The notes under the pieces are model-generated. The model ran no database searches and was not told the DNA's origin. It worked only from the letters and a program-made list of their open reading frames with translations. Positions 34,729-44,452 of a DNA stretch of 64,000 bases are shown piece by piece. The DNA lies in contig JAAYDC010000006.1 in the NCBI GenBank assembly GCA_012729455.1, positions 91,782 through 155,781 on the forward strand. Direction: 5' to 3'. The stretch is from Chloroflexota bacterium (GTDB lineage Bacteria; Chloroflexota; Anaerolineae; UBA1429). How positions within the stretch are numbered: the first letter of the stretch is position 1; every line of letters starts with the position of its first letter. The position numbers and the translations under genes were made by a program.

Positions 34729-37398
34729 CTAATCCTGTATGGCTGCGCGTAACTCGCCGAGTTTCACTAGCCGGGCGGTAATAACCGCTACCTTGTCGCG
34801 TTCTTTATCCACCACTGCCCGTGGTGCCCTGGCCAGGAACCCCTGGTTCGCCAGCAACTGCTGAGCGCGCTCCAGTTCCTTTTCCTGTTGGCGGGTTTCT
34901 TCATCAATTCTGGCCAGCTCGCGCTCCAGATCAATCAGGTCTGCCAACGGCAAGTATGCCTCGACATCACCGACGATCAGAGTATAGGCCTTTGCTGGCT
35001 TGGTTTCCAATGAGCGCACGATCTCGAGACGGTCTGGGTCCAGCCTGGCCAAGGTCGCCAGGATATCGCTCTCTTGTTCAAGCATAGCAATACTGGCGCC
35101 CGCGGCAAATACTGCCTTTACTCTGCGCATTGGCTCAACCTTATACTCGGCGCGCGCATTACGGATGCCGCGCACCAGCTCCATCAGTGTCGTGACCTGC
35201 GCCTCGGCGTTATCATCCAGGCCAGCCGGCTGCGGCCAGGGAGCCAGCATGATGGTATCGCCCTGATGCGGAAGGTATTGCCAGATCGCTTCCGTCACGA
35301 ACGGCATATAGGGGTGCAGCAGGCGCATCAGCCCCTCAAACACATACACCAGCACGCGCCGGGCGGAGTCGACCGACTGGCCTCCTGCACGCAGGCGCGG
35401 CTTGCACATCTCGATGTACCAGTCGCAGAATTCGCTCCACAGGATCTCATAGAGCTGGCGGCCGGCCTCGCCCAGCTGGTAAGCTGCCAACAGGCGCTCA
35501 CTCTCACCCACCAGGCGATGGTAACGCGTCAGCATCCAGCGATCAGCCAGGTTCATCTCGGGCGAGGGATCCAGCCGCTCGGGGGCGGTATAACGCCCGG
35601 GATTGTCGCCCAGGCTCATCAGGATAAAGCGCGCCGCCTGCCAGATTTTATTGCAAAAGTTGCGGTTGGCCTCCACCCTGGAGATTGCCAGCTTCATGTC
35701 GTTGCCGGGGGTCGAGCCGGTCAGGAGCGAAAAGCGCAGGGCATCCTGGCCGTACTGCTCGATGATATAAAGCGGATCATACTTCCAGGCATCAGGCAGC
35801 GACTTGCTGATCTTTTTGCCTTCCTCGTTGCGGATCAGGCCGTGCAGGTAAACCGCATCAAAGGGTACCTGGCCGGTCATCTCCAGGCCGAGGGTAATCA
35901 TGCGCACCACCCAGAAAAAGAGGATGTCATAGCCCGTCTCGAGCACTGAGGTGGGATAAAAGTAATTCAGATCGGGCGTGTTATCGGGCCAGCCAAGGGT
36001 GGAAAAGGGCCACAAGCCCGACGAAAACCAGGTATCGAGCACATCTTCGTCCTGGCGGATGTCCGTGCTGCCGCAGTGGGTGCAGGTGCTAGGATCGGTG
36101 CGAAGGCACATCTGCTGGCCGCAGTCATCGCAGTACCAGACGGGGATGCGGTGTCCCCACCACAGCTGGCGCGAGATGCACCAGTCGCGGATGTTCTCCA
36201 GCCAGTCGAAATAGGTCTTGGTAAAGCGCTCGGGAACGATCTTGATGCGTTCTTCCTTGACCGCGGTGATGGCCGGCTCGGCCAGGGGCTGCATGCGCAC
36301 GAACCACTGGGTAGAGATGCGCGGTTCCACGATGGTGTGGCAGCGCTGGCAGTGGCCCACCGAGTGGGTGTAATCCTCGATTTTCACCAGGTCGCCCAGG
36401 TCCTGGATATCGGCCACGAGGCGCTTGCGGCACTCGAAGCGATCCAGGCCACCATAAGGACCCGCAGCTTCCGACATGGCACCCAGGTCCGTCAGGACGT
36501 TGATGGTGGGCAGATTGTGGCGCTTGCCGATCTCATAGTCCGTCGGATCGTGCCCAGGGGTCACCTTGACGGCACCGGTGCCGAACTCGCGTTCGACCAC
36601 CTCATCGGCAATGATCGGGATCGGCCGACCTACCACAGGCAGCAGCACCTCACGTCCGATCAGGTCCCGGTAGCGCGGGTCATCCGGATGGACCGCCACA
36701 GCGGTATCGCCCAGGATGGTCTCGGGGCGGGTAGTGGCGACGGTGATGCTCGAAGAACGGTCGGCAGTCCAATAGCGCACGTACCAGAGATTTGAGGCTT
36801 CATCCTCGTATTCCACCTCGAGGTCAGAGATGGCAGTCGTGCAGCGCGGACACCAGTTGACCAAATAGGCGCCGCGGTAAATCAAGCCCTTGTCGTACAG
36901 GCGCACAAAGGCCTCGCGTACGGCACGGGAGAGGCCCTCGTCCATGGTAAAGCGCTCACGATCCCAGTCGCAGGAGATGCCCAGGCGGCGCTGCTGTTCA
37001 GAGATGCAGGCATGGTAGACCTCTTTCCACTCCCAGACGCGCTCCACAAACTTCTCACGGCCCAGGTCATGGCGGGAAAGGCCCTCTTTGGCCAGCTCGC
37101 GCTCCACTACCGCCTGGGTGGCGATGCCGGCATGGTCGGTGCCTGGCACCCACAGAGTGGGTTGGCCCGTCATGCGGTGCTGACGGATGAGGGCGTCCTC
37201 CACAGCAGAGGTGAGGGCGTGCCCCAGATGCAGGATGCCGGTGACGTTGGGCGGCGGCATCGAGATCACAAAGGGCCTAACGGCCGGGTCGATGCGCGGC
37301 TTGAAGTAACCCTGCGCCTCCCACCAGGCGTACAAAGGCGCCTCAATCTCGGGGTTGTAAGTCGCTGACATTTCGGCGAGCAATGGTGCGAGCGTCAT
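34729..37398 (-). CDS. valS: Valyl-tRNA synthetase
   Basis: 889 residues, the usual ValRS size. Class I motifs: HIGH-type PPPNVTGILHLGHAL near residue 49 and KMSKS-type GKKISKSLPDAW near residue 545. The editing domain (TTRPETILGDTAVAVHPDD), zinc-binding cysteines CDDCGQQMC...CTHCGS, and a C-terminal coiled coil (EETRQQEKELERAQQLL) are all present. It charges tRNA-Val and edits mischarged threonine. AAGGAG lies six bases before the ATG. Expression is controlled by the T-box leader directly upstream. The YtxH-like gene follows by eight bases. Confidence 0.98.
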   Translation of the reverse strand: MTLAPLLAEMSATYNPEIEAPLYAWWEAQGYFKPRIDPAVRPFVISMPPPNVTGILHLGHALTSAVEDALIRQHRMTGQPTLWVPGTDHAGIATQAVVERELAKEGLSRHDLGREKFVERVWEWKEVYHACISEQQRRLGISCDWDRERFTMDEGLSRAVREAFVRLYDKGLIYRGAYLVNWCPRCTTAISDLEVEYEDEASNLWYVRYWTADRSSSITVATTRPETILGDTAVAVHPDDPRYRDLIGREVLLPVVGRPIPIIADEVVEREFGTGAVKVTPGHDPTDYEIGKRHNLPTINVLTDLGAMSEAAGPYGGLDRFECRKRLVADIQDLGDLVKIEDYTHSVGHCQRCHTIVEPRISTQWFVRMQPLAEPAITAVKEERIKIVPERFTKTYFDWLENIRDWCISRQLWWGHRIPVWYCDDCGQQMCLRTDPSTCTHCGSTDIRQDEDVLDTWFSSGLWPFSTLGWPDNTPDLNYFYPTSVLETGYDILFFWVVRMITLGLEMTGQVPFDAVYLHGLIRNEEGKKISKSLPDAWKYDPLYIIEQYGQDALRFSLLTGSTPGNDMKLAISRVEANRNFCNKIWQAARFILMSLGDNPGRYTAPERLDPSPEMNLADRWMLTRYHRLVGESERLLAAYQLGEAGRQLYEILWSEFCDWYIEMCKPRLRAGGQSVDSARRVLVYVFEGLMRLLHPYMPFVTEAIWQYLPHQGDTIMLAPWPQPAGLDDNAEAQVTTLMELVRGIRNARAEYKVEPMRRVKAVFAAGASIAMLEQESDILATLARLDPDRLEIVRSLETKPAKAYTLIVGDVEAYLPLADLIDLERELARIDEETRQQEKELERAQQLLANQGFLARAPRAVVDKERDKVAVITARLVKLGELRAAIQD

Positions 37399-37440
37399 CT
37401 AGAACTCCTTGCGGCTGGTCAGATACAGCCATCCCTGAAT

Positions 37441-37680
37441 AAAAAAACACCCTGCGTCCATCGAGGACGAAGGGTGAGCCTCCGCGGTACCACCTCGCTT
37501 CAGGCCGGGCAGCTGGCCTGCGCTTGAGCGCTGTAACGGGCGTTACCGGGCTGGCCTACATCTTCAGCCAGCCGACTTCCAGGCGACCTTCAGCGGTGAG
37601 CACTGCGGGGGCTTGCAGCCAATGGCTCCCCTTCTCTACCAGCGCGTAACCGCTTACTCCTCCTGAGCAGCGTCGTTGGG
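37441..37680 (-). promoter_or_regulatory. T-box riboswitch, valine-specific, upstream of valS
   Basis: The minus strand carries the T-box core AGGTGGTACCGCGG (37495-37482) followed by the terminator stem CACCCTTCGTCC / GGACGCAGGGTG (37476-37465 and 37459-37448) and seven T. In stem I, AGTA (37658-37655) and AGCGGT (37654-37649) face ACCGCT (37597-37592) and the specifier loop GAAGGTCG; the specifier is GUC (37587-37585), a valine codon. Uncharged tRNA-Val should pair with GUC and with the T-box bulge and allow read-through into valS. Confidence 0.95.
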
Positions 37681-37683
37681 TGC

Positions 37684-37711
37684 ATGATACCACAGACGGG
37701 GGCAGGGTCAA
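37684..37711 (-). promoter_or_regulatory. Promoter of the valS T-box leader
   Basis: Minus strand TTGACC (37711-37706), 16-base spacer, TATCAT (37689-37684); transcription would start at about 37677, giving a leader of roughly 280 bases. Confidence 0.65.
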
Positions 37712-37759
37712 GTCTTTACAAGGGTGTCCCAACAGGCGCCATGGCGGACAGATCCTCTG

Positions 37760-37918
37760 ATGAGCGTACCGCCCAACCGTAAGCCGTCCATAGCGTCTAC
37801 ATGCCCCTGGTGCGGAACTACAGCCCGGTGGTGGTGCGTGTGCACCACCCGGATACCTGCCTGGCACGTGCTGATGCCCAACTACCAGCCCGGCGAGCGT
37901 ACCGCCATCAAGCTCTAG
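37760..37918 (+). CDS. Possible small cysteine-containing ORF in the gap between the valS leader and the alpha-galactosidase gene
   Basis: 52 codons from an ATG at 37760 (frame open from about 37724). It contains CPWCG and, nine residues on, C-x-C, a spacing that could hold zinc. There is no clear ribosome site or promoter and its stop overlaps the stop of the convergent alpha-galactosidase gene by two bases. Nothing else is visible in 37712-37914. It may be chance. Confidence 0.2.
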   Translation: MSVPPNRKPSIASTCPWCGTTARWWCVCTTRIPAWHVLMPNYQPGERTAIKL

Positions 37919-40095
37919 ATGCACTGCACCTCAAAGACCCGAGCGCTATTGGGCTGGCTTAACTCGACCGTCAGCGTGCGCGCAGCGGCGTTCCAGATGT
38001 GCGGTGCGACCATGCGCTTCCACGGGTACAGCTGCTGGATTTTAGGCTGGCGGCCGCACCCTTCCGGCAAGCGCACGGCGTGCTGGGCTTGGGCGCTCGA
38101 GAGGCGCCAAACCATCAGCAGGGCGCGCGACTCATCCTGGTTCACCAGAGCCAGGCTCACCCAGCCCTCTTGATCCATAAAGCGCGTCATGCCATCCGGC
38201 CAGGCGGGGTACGAAGCGGCGATAAAATCGCGCTCGTCTTTATAGCAGCTGACCCCCTCGCGGATCAGGTGCCGGTTGAACTCATCAGCCGCATCAATCC
38301 GCCCGGAGAGGTACAGGTTACCGCACATGCCATTGACCATGTTAAAGACGGTTTGCTCGCCATCCGCCATGCGCGCGCGATAGTCATCCGAGGTGACAAG
38401 CTCGGGTGTGTCGCGCTCAAGGAACAACAGCGGCCAGGGATAAGCCCACACACCCAGCTGCTCGGGCAAGATGCCCGCCAACGACCCGGCGATCACCGAA
38501 GGATAGAGGGTATAGATCTCCTGGTCGCTGGAGCTCTGCAGATGCAGGTGCGCCAGGGCCGCATAGTCGCTACGCATCGCCCCCGAGGCGCAGTTCTCGA
38601 TGATCAGGCTCGGGTGACGGGCGCGCACGGCATCAATAAATTGATAAAACGCCTGGCTGTGTTCAAGCAACCCCTGCGCACCGCCGCCGCTGACGTTGGC
38701 CACTGCCGCGCCGATACAGGCGTTATAATCGTTCTTGAAATAGCCCACCCCCATGGCAACCAGGCGATCGATCACGCCCATCAGGTAGGCGCACACCTCC
38801 AGATTGGCAAAATTCAGGAACCAGCGCGAGCCGCCGCCGATGCGCTCGCCGTGGTTGAGTAAAAACCAACTATCGGGCATCTTGCCCAGAGCCGAGTCTT
38901 CGCCGCAGACCTCCATCTCTAGCCAGACGCCCGGCACCAGCCCTTGACTGGCGATATAATCGATCACTCCTTGCAGGCCGTCCTCGCCAAAGCGGTCGGC
39001 AGACGGCCGCCAGTCCCCAAGGCCATTGCCCCAGCTGCCAGATCGCGGCGCAAACCAGCCCGCGTCGATACAAAAACCCTCCACACCCATCTCGGCGGCG
39101 GTGTCGATCAGCGGGATGAGGCGCTCGCTGGCGGGGTCTCCCCACAAGCAGTTCATATAGTCGTTAAACATCACCGGCAGGGCTTGATAGCCCTCGGGCA
39201 GGATCTTGAGCTCGCTGCGCCGGTACTTGGTCAGCTGCGCAACGGCTTGCTCAAAGCCGCCCTCACAGCAGCCCCACGCCACCCGCGGTGCGGCAAAGCG
39301 TTCGCCGGGTGCCAGGGTCAGGCTCCAGCCGGTGTTGCGCTCACTGGCACCATCCACCACCACGAACAGGCCGCCGGCGTCACCACTCCAGGCGGCACGG
39401 TAGCCGACTTCCATATGCCAGCTGGAGGATGTCTCGATTTGCCAATACCACACCTTGCCGGTCTCGAGATCCTCGATCACTGCCATCGGCAGGTAAGAGG
39501 CAGTGCTCCAGGAGCCGATCGATTGCAGGTGAAAGGCTGTACTGCAAGGGTGTACCGAGGTGCGGTACACCCCCAGTTCTTCGATGCCGGCACTGCGCCA
39601 TTGGCCTTCGCCCTGCCAGGCCTGTCGGCAATAATGCACGCGCAGCTTGTTGGCGTCATTCCAGGCCAGCAAGCCATCAGAGGCCACCCCCTGCAGCAGG
39701 GCGCTGCTGAGTTGGGTGAGCGTGAGGGGGGCATCGCCCTCATTGATGGCGATAGTGTTCTGCACCACCACAGCCGAGCCGTTCACGGTATGCAGCTCTA
39801 CCAACACGGCCAGGCCCGTAGGTGGATGGGTGTAGCGCAGCATCAGGTTGCCGAATTCTTCGGCCTTGTACTCGAGCTTCATCTGCTCAGATAGTGGCGA
39901 GTACCCGCCGACGGTGGCTGGCATAAAGCCGCTAGCCTGGCCGGCCAGCGACACCACAAAGGGCGGATACGCCGCCCCGGGTGTGCGCTCAGAGAGCTTG
40001 CGGCTGGTATTGACGGTTAACAGGTTCATCACATCTTCGGAAACCAGGAAATCAACTACCATGCCCTGGTGTTCCCAAATCTCATGATTAGCCAT
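37915..40095 (-). CDS. Alpha-galactosidase, GH36
   Basis: 726 residues. GH36 TIM barrel with GFCIDAGWFAP and WLEMEVCGEDS, nucleophile Asp in YFKNDYNACIG near residue 455, and acid/base Asp in ENCASGAMRSDY near residue 508. An N-terminal beta-supersandwich (about 1-300) and a short C-terminal beta domain complete the family layout. It releases alpha-1,6-galactose from melibiose, raffinose, galactinol or similar compounds. No signal peptide, so cytoplasmic. GGAGGG lies before the ATG. Last gene of the six-gene minus-strand arm of the divergent catabolic locus; it may free the galactose part of the substrate while the other enzymes treat the aglycone. The product could enter galK at 29756. Confidence 0.9.
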   Translation of the reverse strand: MANHEIWEHQGMVVDFLVSEDVMNLLTVNTSRKLSERTPGAAYPPFVVSLAGQASGFMPATVGGYSPLSEQMKLEYKAEEFGNLMLRYTHPPTGLAVLVELHTVNGSAVVVQNTIAINEGDAPLTLTQLSSALLQGVASDGLLAWNDANKLRVHYCRQAWQGEGQWRSAGIEELGVYRTSVHPCSTAFHLQSIGSWSTASYLPMAVIEDLETGKVWYWQIETSSSWHMEVGYRAAWSGDAGGLFVVVDGASERNTGWSLTLAPGERFAAPRVAWGCCEGGFEQAVAQLTKYRRSELKILPEGYQALPVMFNDYMNCLWGDPASERLIPLIDTAAEMGVEGFCIDAGWFAPRSGSWGNGLGDWRPSADRFGEDGLQGVIDYIASQGLVPGVWLEMEVCGEDSALGKMPDSWFLLNHGERIGGGSRWFLNFANLEVCAYLMGVIDRLVAMGVGYFKNDYNACIGAAVANVSGGGAQGLLEHSQAFYQFIDAVRARHPSLIIENCASGAMRSDYAALAHLHLQSSSDQEIYTLYPSVIAGSLAGILPEQLGVWAYPWPLLFLERDTPELVTSDDYRARMADGEQTVFNMVNGMCGNLYLSGRIDAADEFNRHLIREGVSCYKDERDFIAASYPAWPDGMTRFMDQEGWVSLALVNQDESRALLMVWRLSSAQAQHAVRLPEGCGRQPKIQQLYPWKRMVAPHIWNAAARTLTVELSQPNSARVFEVQCI

Positions 40096-40135
40096 ATTCC
40101 CTCCTGTTAGCCATCAGCATGGCACCAGGGACACT

Positions 40136-40861
40136 CTAGTGTGCTTTTGTCGTCACGATGCCGGGGGCATCCTGCCCAGGAGCGGCGTGCATCTCGTGCA
40201 AGAGCGCGATCATCGCCTGCACGGCATCCTCCAGGATGCGCTCACCCTTGGCAGCCGTGCCACGGCGCGGATCGTCGGTGATGCCCTCGACCAGCTGCAG
40301 CCGATCGCTGCGCACCAGGTCGGGCGTCAGCACCAGGATCGCCGAGGTCTCGGCCTCGCCCGAGTGGCCAATATTCTTTGAGGGACCCTCGGGCACCGTT
40401 TGCCAGGTTTCGGGGATCAGGTCGAACCAGCAACAGGCACGGATCTCGCGGTTGCGCGTGTATTTCAGCTCCTGGGCAGCAGCGCCGATCGTCTGGCCAT
40501 TGCCGCCATGCCCGCTGACAATCAGGATGCGCTCGAACCCATTGACAATCAGCGAATTACAGATATCCTGCAGGACGTACAGGATCGTCTCGACGCGCAG
40601 GGTGATCGTCCCGCCATACTTCATATGATGCGGCGACATGCCGTAGCCGATGGTAGGTGCCACTAGCACAGGCACCTCTGCGCGCATGGCCGCCTGGCGG
40701 GTGACATATTCTACGGTGCGCACGTCGGTATCTACCGGAAGGTGCAGACCGTGCTGCTCGGTCGAGGCGATCGGCACGATCACTACCGCCCCGCGTTTGG
40801 CCAGATCACTAAAGGCGTCACGCGTCTGCATCGCCCACAGCACGTCGTTCAACTCGTGCAT
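40136..40861 (-). CDS. Creatininase-family amide/ring hydrolase
   Basis: 241 residues. Metal motifs of the family are intact: STEQHGLHLPVDTD near residue 32, SGHGGNGQT near residue 115, and HSGEAETS near residue 165. Members include creatininase, MftE, ArfB and the inositol-pathway ring hydrolase IolN of Thermotoga, so the substrate cannot be assigned from sequence alone. AGGAGG lies before the ATG. It sits between the enolase-superfamily gene (nine bases) and alpha-galactosidase (40 bases). With Gfo/Idh/MocA dehydrogenases on the divergent arm, ring opening of an oxidised cyclitol is one reading; hydrolysis of an amide of a sugar acid is another. Confidence 0.88.
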   Translation of the reverse strand: MHELNDVLWAMQTRDAFSDLAKRGAVVIVPIASTEQHGLHLPVDTDVRTVEYVTRQAAMRAEVPVLVAPTIGYGMSPHHMKYGGTITLRVETILYVLQDICNSLIVNGFERILIVSGHGGNGQTIGAAAQELKYTRNREIRACCWFDLIPETWQTVPEGPSKNIGHSGEAETSAILVLTPDLVRSDRLQLVEGITDDPRRGTAAKGERILEDAVQAMIALLHEMHAAPGQDAPGIVTTKAH

Positions 40862-40870
40862 GGCATCCTC

Positions 40871-42124
40871 CTAGCTCAGGCGCACGGGCGCAATATCGCA
40901 GCGGCGCCGCAGGTCGGCCCACTCGGGCGAGCCGTCATCCGGCACGATATCCAAGCGCACACCTTTGTGAAAGAGCGGCTGGTTGCCCAGCTCGAAATCG
41001 ACCCACGCCCCGCGATGCCCCTGCGGATAGATCACCTGCTGGCCGCACGCCCAACTGACCTTGTACAGGTTGCGTGGCGGTTCGGGGGCAAAGCCCTCTT
41101 TGACGGCATAGCGCACGATGGCTTCTTCGTCGACCTCGACCCCCAGGCCCGGTGCTTCGGGCACGCGCATATAGCCCTGATGCGGTTCCAGGCGCTCCAT
41201 GATCAGGTCGTCGGTATAGATCTCGTTGCACGAGATTGCCGGCCAAGTGGCATGGCTGGCCACTGCGCCCCAGTGATTCATCAGCGCAGTCGTCAGACCG
41301 GTGCCGACCAACTGCAGGAAAAAGGGCTTGTTGAATTGGGCAGCCAGCTCGGATTGCCTTCTCACCGCCATTGAACCGCCCGACACGACAAAGCCATCGC
41401 AGACACGCGCCTCGATAGCCGTCTGAATAGGCGGCGAGCCATAGTGCATGGCGATCGGCCGGCTGATCTTGCGGCGCAGCTCGACGTTGCCCTCGACATC
41501 ATATTGCGGGATAGGCGTTTCGAACAGATTGACCTTGGGGTTCAACTCGAGCTCGCGGAGCACCGGTGTAGCGGTCGAGACATCACGCAGGAACGAGTTA
41601 AAGTCGGCGTCAAAACGAAAGTCATCCGGCACGATCCCCGCGAGAGCCTCGACATCGCCGACAAAATCACGCCAGGGGCGCGCCTTGAGCTTGGCGCTCA
41701 TATAACCCAGCGAGACGGCCTCGCGCATCTCGGCCTTCCAGTCGTCCAGCGACATGCAGTTGGTCCACCACGAGACGGGGCACCAGTCGCGCACTTTGGT
41801 GCCCAGCAGCTTGTATATGGGCACACCGGCGGCCTTGCCAGCTAGGTCAAAGAGCGCCATCTGCAGACCGCAACCGAGTTTGTCATCCCACAGGAACTCA
41901 AAAGGCGAGTGGCCGATCACGCGGTCGCATTGCTCTTGCGGTACACGCCCCCAAGTATAATAGACCATCGTCTCGCCATAACCTACCAAACCGGCATCAC
42001 TGTGCACCCGCAGGATCTCGAACACCCCCCAATCCGGGTTTTCGCGCGTCAGGTGGCGCGCATGGCGTTCCTTGAATGGTACATTCACCCACTGCCGGTC
42101 GATCGACGTGATTTTGATGTTCAT
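40871..42124 (-). CDS. Enolase-superfamily protein (mandelate racemase/muconate lactonizing type)
   Basis: 417 residues from the second of two adjacent ATGs (42124), which is better placed for GAGGAG. The N-terminal capping domain runs to about residue 120. The barrel has K-x-K in SAKLKARPW near residue 145, a metal Asp in FDADFNS, and a metal Glu in LFETPIPQYD. The usual third metal ligand and the His-Asp pair are less clear (MHYGSPPIQ, HWGAVASH). Family members dehydrate aldonic acids or epimerise them. Its start overlaps the stop of the amidohydrolase. A sugar-acid dehydratase role fits the dehydrogenase and kinase genes across the divergent promoter, but is inference. Confidence 0.85.
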   Translation of the reverse strand: MNIKITSIDRQWVNVPFKERHARHLTRENPDWGVFEILRVHSDAGLVGYGETMVYYTWGRVPQEQCDRVIGHSPFEFLWDDKLGCGLQMALFDLAGKAAGVPIYKLLGTKVRDWCPVSWWTNCMSLDDWKAEMREAVSLGYMSAKLKARPWRDFVGDVEALAGIVPDDFRFDADFNSFLRDVSTATPVLRELELNPKVNLFETPIPQYDVEGNVELRRKISRPIAMHYGSPPIQTAIEARVCDGFVVSGGSMAVRRQSELAAQFNKPFFLQLVGTGLTTALMNHWGAVASHATWPAISCNEIYTDDLIMERLEPHQGYMRVPEAPGLGVEVDEEAIVRYAVKEGFAPEPPRNLYKVSWACGQQVIYPQGHRGAWVDFELGNQPLFHKGVRLDIVPDDGSPEWADLRRRCDIAPVRLS

Positions 42125-43263
42125 CATGCTCCTCTTGTGTACAGGATTTGGCCATTACGGATTGTCAGGTCGTTGCGCAGCCGCTGGCGGCAGGAAACCT
42201 GCTCGCCGGCAACGTCGGCGAGTGTGAAATTACCCTCTTCCAGGGTCAGCATGCAGATATCCGCCATACCGCCTACGCGCAGATAGCCCAGATCGGGCTG
42301 CTGCAGGTTGACGGCGGGCGCCCAGGTGGCGGCGCGCAGCACCTGCTCGAGCGGCATGCCGAGTGCTAACAGTTTGGAGAGGGTGGTGGGCAGATCCCAC
42401 ACCGGACCGTCAATGTTGGCGTGGTACAGGTCAGTGCTGATCGAATCCGGTAAAAAGCCCTGTGCCAGGGCAGCGCGCGCCGTCGCAAAGCTGAAACTGC
42501 CGGCACCGTGGCCGATGTCAAACCTCACCCCACGCGCACGTGCCTGCAGTACCTCGGGCAGCAGGCGGCCGGCATTGTCAATTATCTTTTGCCCGTGCCC
42601 GGTAAAGCAGTGTGTGACGATATCGCCCTTACCCAGCAGCTCAAGGATGGGCGGCAGTTGCGGTTCGGGATCAGAAATGTGCACTGCGATCGGCACGCCG
42701 GTGCGGTCGGCGACGCGCCGCGCCGCGCGCAGGGCCGGCAGCGCCCACTCGCCCGTCATGCTACCCGCCATAAAGACCTTGATGCCGCGCACCAGGTCGC
42801 GGTTGGCATCAATCAGACGCGCGGTTTCGAATTCATCGACATACTTGCCATAGTTATCGACATAGTAGGGGGTGTGAATGGCAATGGTGCCCAGCGAGGC
42901 GATGTTGATGAACTCGTACAGGCGCGTCTTGGAACGATTAACCGCCCGCTCGCGGTACCAGGCGAGGGTGAACGCCCCCGCCGAACCCATATCGACAGCG
43001 GTGGTCACGCCGGCAGCCGGGCAAAAGTCGTCAGCATCGATCACATGCGTGTGCAGCTCAAAGCCGAGATGTGTGTGCATGTCGATCAGGCCGGGGCACA
43101 CCATGTGGCCATGCGCGTCGATCACACGCTCGGCAGAGCCCCCCAGATTCGGCCCGATGGCGACGATCGTGCCACCCTTTACGGCTACATCAGCAGGCTG
43201 CAAGAGGCCCTGCATGCTGTCATAGACCTGGCCGCCCCGGATTAACAGGTCATAATTGCTCAT
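42124..43263 (-). CDS. Amidohydrolase (dihydroorotase / EF_0837-like)
   Basis: 379 residues from the ATG at 43263, selected by GGAG and by the family start NYDLLIRGGQVYD; the frame is open to 43536. The metal motif is DMHTHLG (H-x-H), the carboxylated Lys is probably in GIKVFMAG, and HISDPEP, HCFTGHGQ and DSISTDLYH supply further ligands. It resembles the uncommon amidohydrolase family found next to a SelA-related PLP enzyme in Enterococcus and Aeromonas; a SelA-like gene is indeed two genes upstream here, which supports that grouping. The natural substrate of the family is not established. Coupled by overlap to the enolase-superfamily gene. Confidence 0.88.
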   Translation of the reverse strand: MSNYDLLIRGGQVYDSMQGLLQPADVAVKGGTIVAIGPNLGGSAERVIDAHGHMVCPGLIDMHTHLGFELHTHVIDADDFCPAAGVTTAVDMGSAGAFTLAWYRERAVNRSKTRLYEFINIASLGTIAIHTPYYVDNYGKYVDEFETARLIDANRDLVRGIKVFMAGSMTGEWALPALRAARRVADRTGVPIAVHISDPEPQLPPILELLGKGDIVTHCFTGHGQKIIDNAGRLLPEVLQARARGVRFDIGHGAGSFSFATARAALAQGFLPDSISTDLYHANIDGPVWDLPTTLSKLLALGMPLEQVLRAATWAPAVNLQQPDLGYLRVGGMADICMLTLEEGNFTLADVAGEQVSCRQRLRNDLTIRNGQILYTRGA

Positions 43264-43273
43264 CATGCTCCTT

Positions 43274-44419
43274 TCAGCCGCGCAAAGCCATGCGCAACCA
43301 GCCCAGGCTGCGCATCGGCACCAGCCCATAGTTGTAAAAATAAAGGTTATCGGCGCCTGCCTGGCGCGCCGCCGATACCTTTTCGGCCATATTGGCAGCC
43401 GTGGGTGTAAACTTGGGCGATATCTCGAGCCCGACACCAACCTCGTGCGTATCGCCGGCCAGCTTACGCGCCGCACTAGTGGCTTGGGTGACTTCTTCAG
43501 CAGAACCCACATAGGCACAGGTAGTGATCTCGGCAATCTGCCCTTGCACGGCTGTCAGCACTTGCGGCTTGACGCCCAGCAGGTTGAGCGGCACTGAACT
43601 GGCCGCGATCAGGCCTTTGAGCGACTTGATCGTCAACTCGTCGCGCATCGCCAGGTAAGCGGCCATGCCAGGCACCAGCGCACCCAACACCTCGTGCGTG
43701 GCCTCGCTGGGGTCATCCACTTCGCTTTCAAAGGAGTGCACCAGCCAGGCAGCCACTGCCTCCTGCAGGGCAACGGGATCCATCCCACGCTCGGTCGCTG
43801 CCTGGCGACAGGCATCGCAAAAGCAGATGCCCATCAACATTGCAGCAGCTGCGCCCAGCTCAAGCTGCACCTTTTCGTGGTGGTAACCGTGGTAGAACCC
43901 CATATAGTCGTACGATTCCAGCTGCAGCGTGCGCAGCGGATACTGGCTCAGGTTGGCCAGCAACGCCTCGAGGTAGGCCTGCACCGCCGGCTGGCTGGGG
44001 CAGAGGGCGAACAGATAGGGATCGCCAAAGGCATTATGGATGGTCAGCTCGGGGTGCAGACTGCCCAGATAGCTGTTGTGGCAGCATACTGTCCACGAGG
44101 TCACCTCCAGCCCCTGCCGTTTTGCGCCAAAGCATATGTCTTCCAGCGGATCGAACTGCTCGGTGAGCGCACTCACTCTTGGCTGGATCTCGAGCTGCCC
44201 AAAGAGCTGTGGGTCGGGCCTAAAGTAAAGGCTGCCATCTTCGAGAAAGCGCACCTTTTGCTGCGGGTTGTGCGGCAACATCACCATGCCGGCGTGATAA
44301 CTGGTGGCCAGGCTGACGCCCTTGACGCCCGTAGTGGCGATGCGCTCCAGGGTGATGTCAACCCCGCCAGCCATCAGGTCCCACGCATAGCTCCAAAGTG
44401 CCGTATAGCCCTCGGTCAT
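43274..44419 (-). CDS. Uncharacterised TIM-barrel-like protein
   Basis: 381 residues from the ATG at 44419, with GAGGAG nine bases upstream. I do not recognise a named family. Alternating strand/helix pattern with LQLESYDYMGFYHGYHHEK in the middle, then GICFCDACRQAA, which gives three close cysteines, and ending GADNLYFYNYGLVPMRSLGWLR, reminiscent of hypothetical barrel proteins related to glycoside hydrolases. No signal peptide. It is the second gene of the minus-strand arm, between the SelA-like and amidohydrolase genes (gaps 33 and 10 bases), so it belongs to the same pathway; an isomerase, lyase or hydrolase is possible. Confidence 0.65.
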   Translation of the reverse strand: MTEGYTALWSYAWDLMAGGVDITLERIATTGVKGVSLATSYHAGMVMLPHNPQQKVRFLEDGSLYFRPDPQLFGQLEIQPRVSALTEQFDPLEDICFGAKRQGLEVTSWTVCCHNSYLGSLHPELTIHNAFGDPYLFALCPSQPAVQAYLEALLANLSQYPLRTLQLESYDYMGFYHGYHHEKVQLELGAAAAMLMGICFCDACRQAATERGMDPVALQEAVAAWLVHSFESEVDDPSEATHEVLGALVPGMAAYLAMRDELTIKSLKGLIAASSVPLNLLGVKPQVLTAVQGQIAEITTCAYVGSAEEVTQATSAARKLAGDTHEVGVGLEISPKFTPTAANMAEKVSAARQAGADNLYFYNYGLVPMRSLGWLRMALRG

Positions 44420-44452
44420 CGCTCATAACTCCTCGCCCGGTTTGGCTCGATT

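Noticed and set aside
37556-37924. Minus-strand frame of 122 codons upstream of valS
   Set aside because: It runs through the valS promoter and T-box leader, whose RNA structure explains the conserved sequence.
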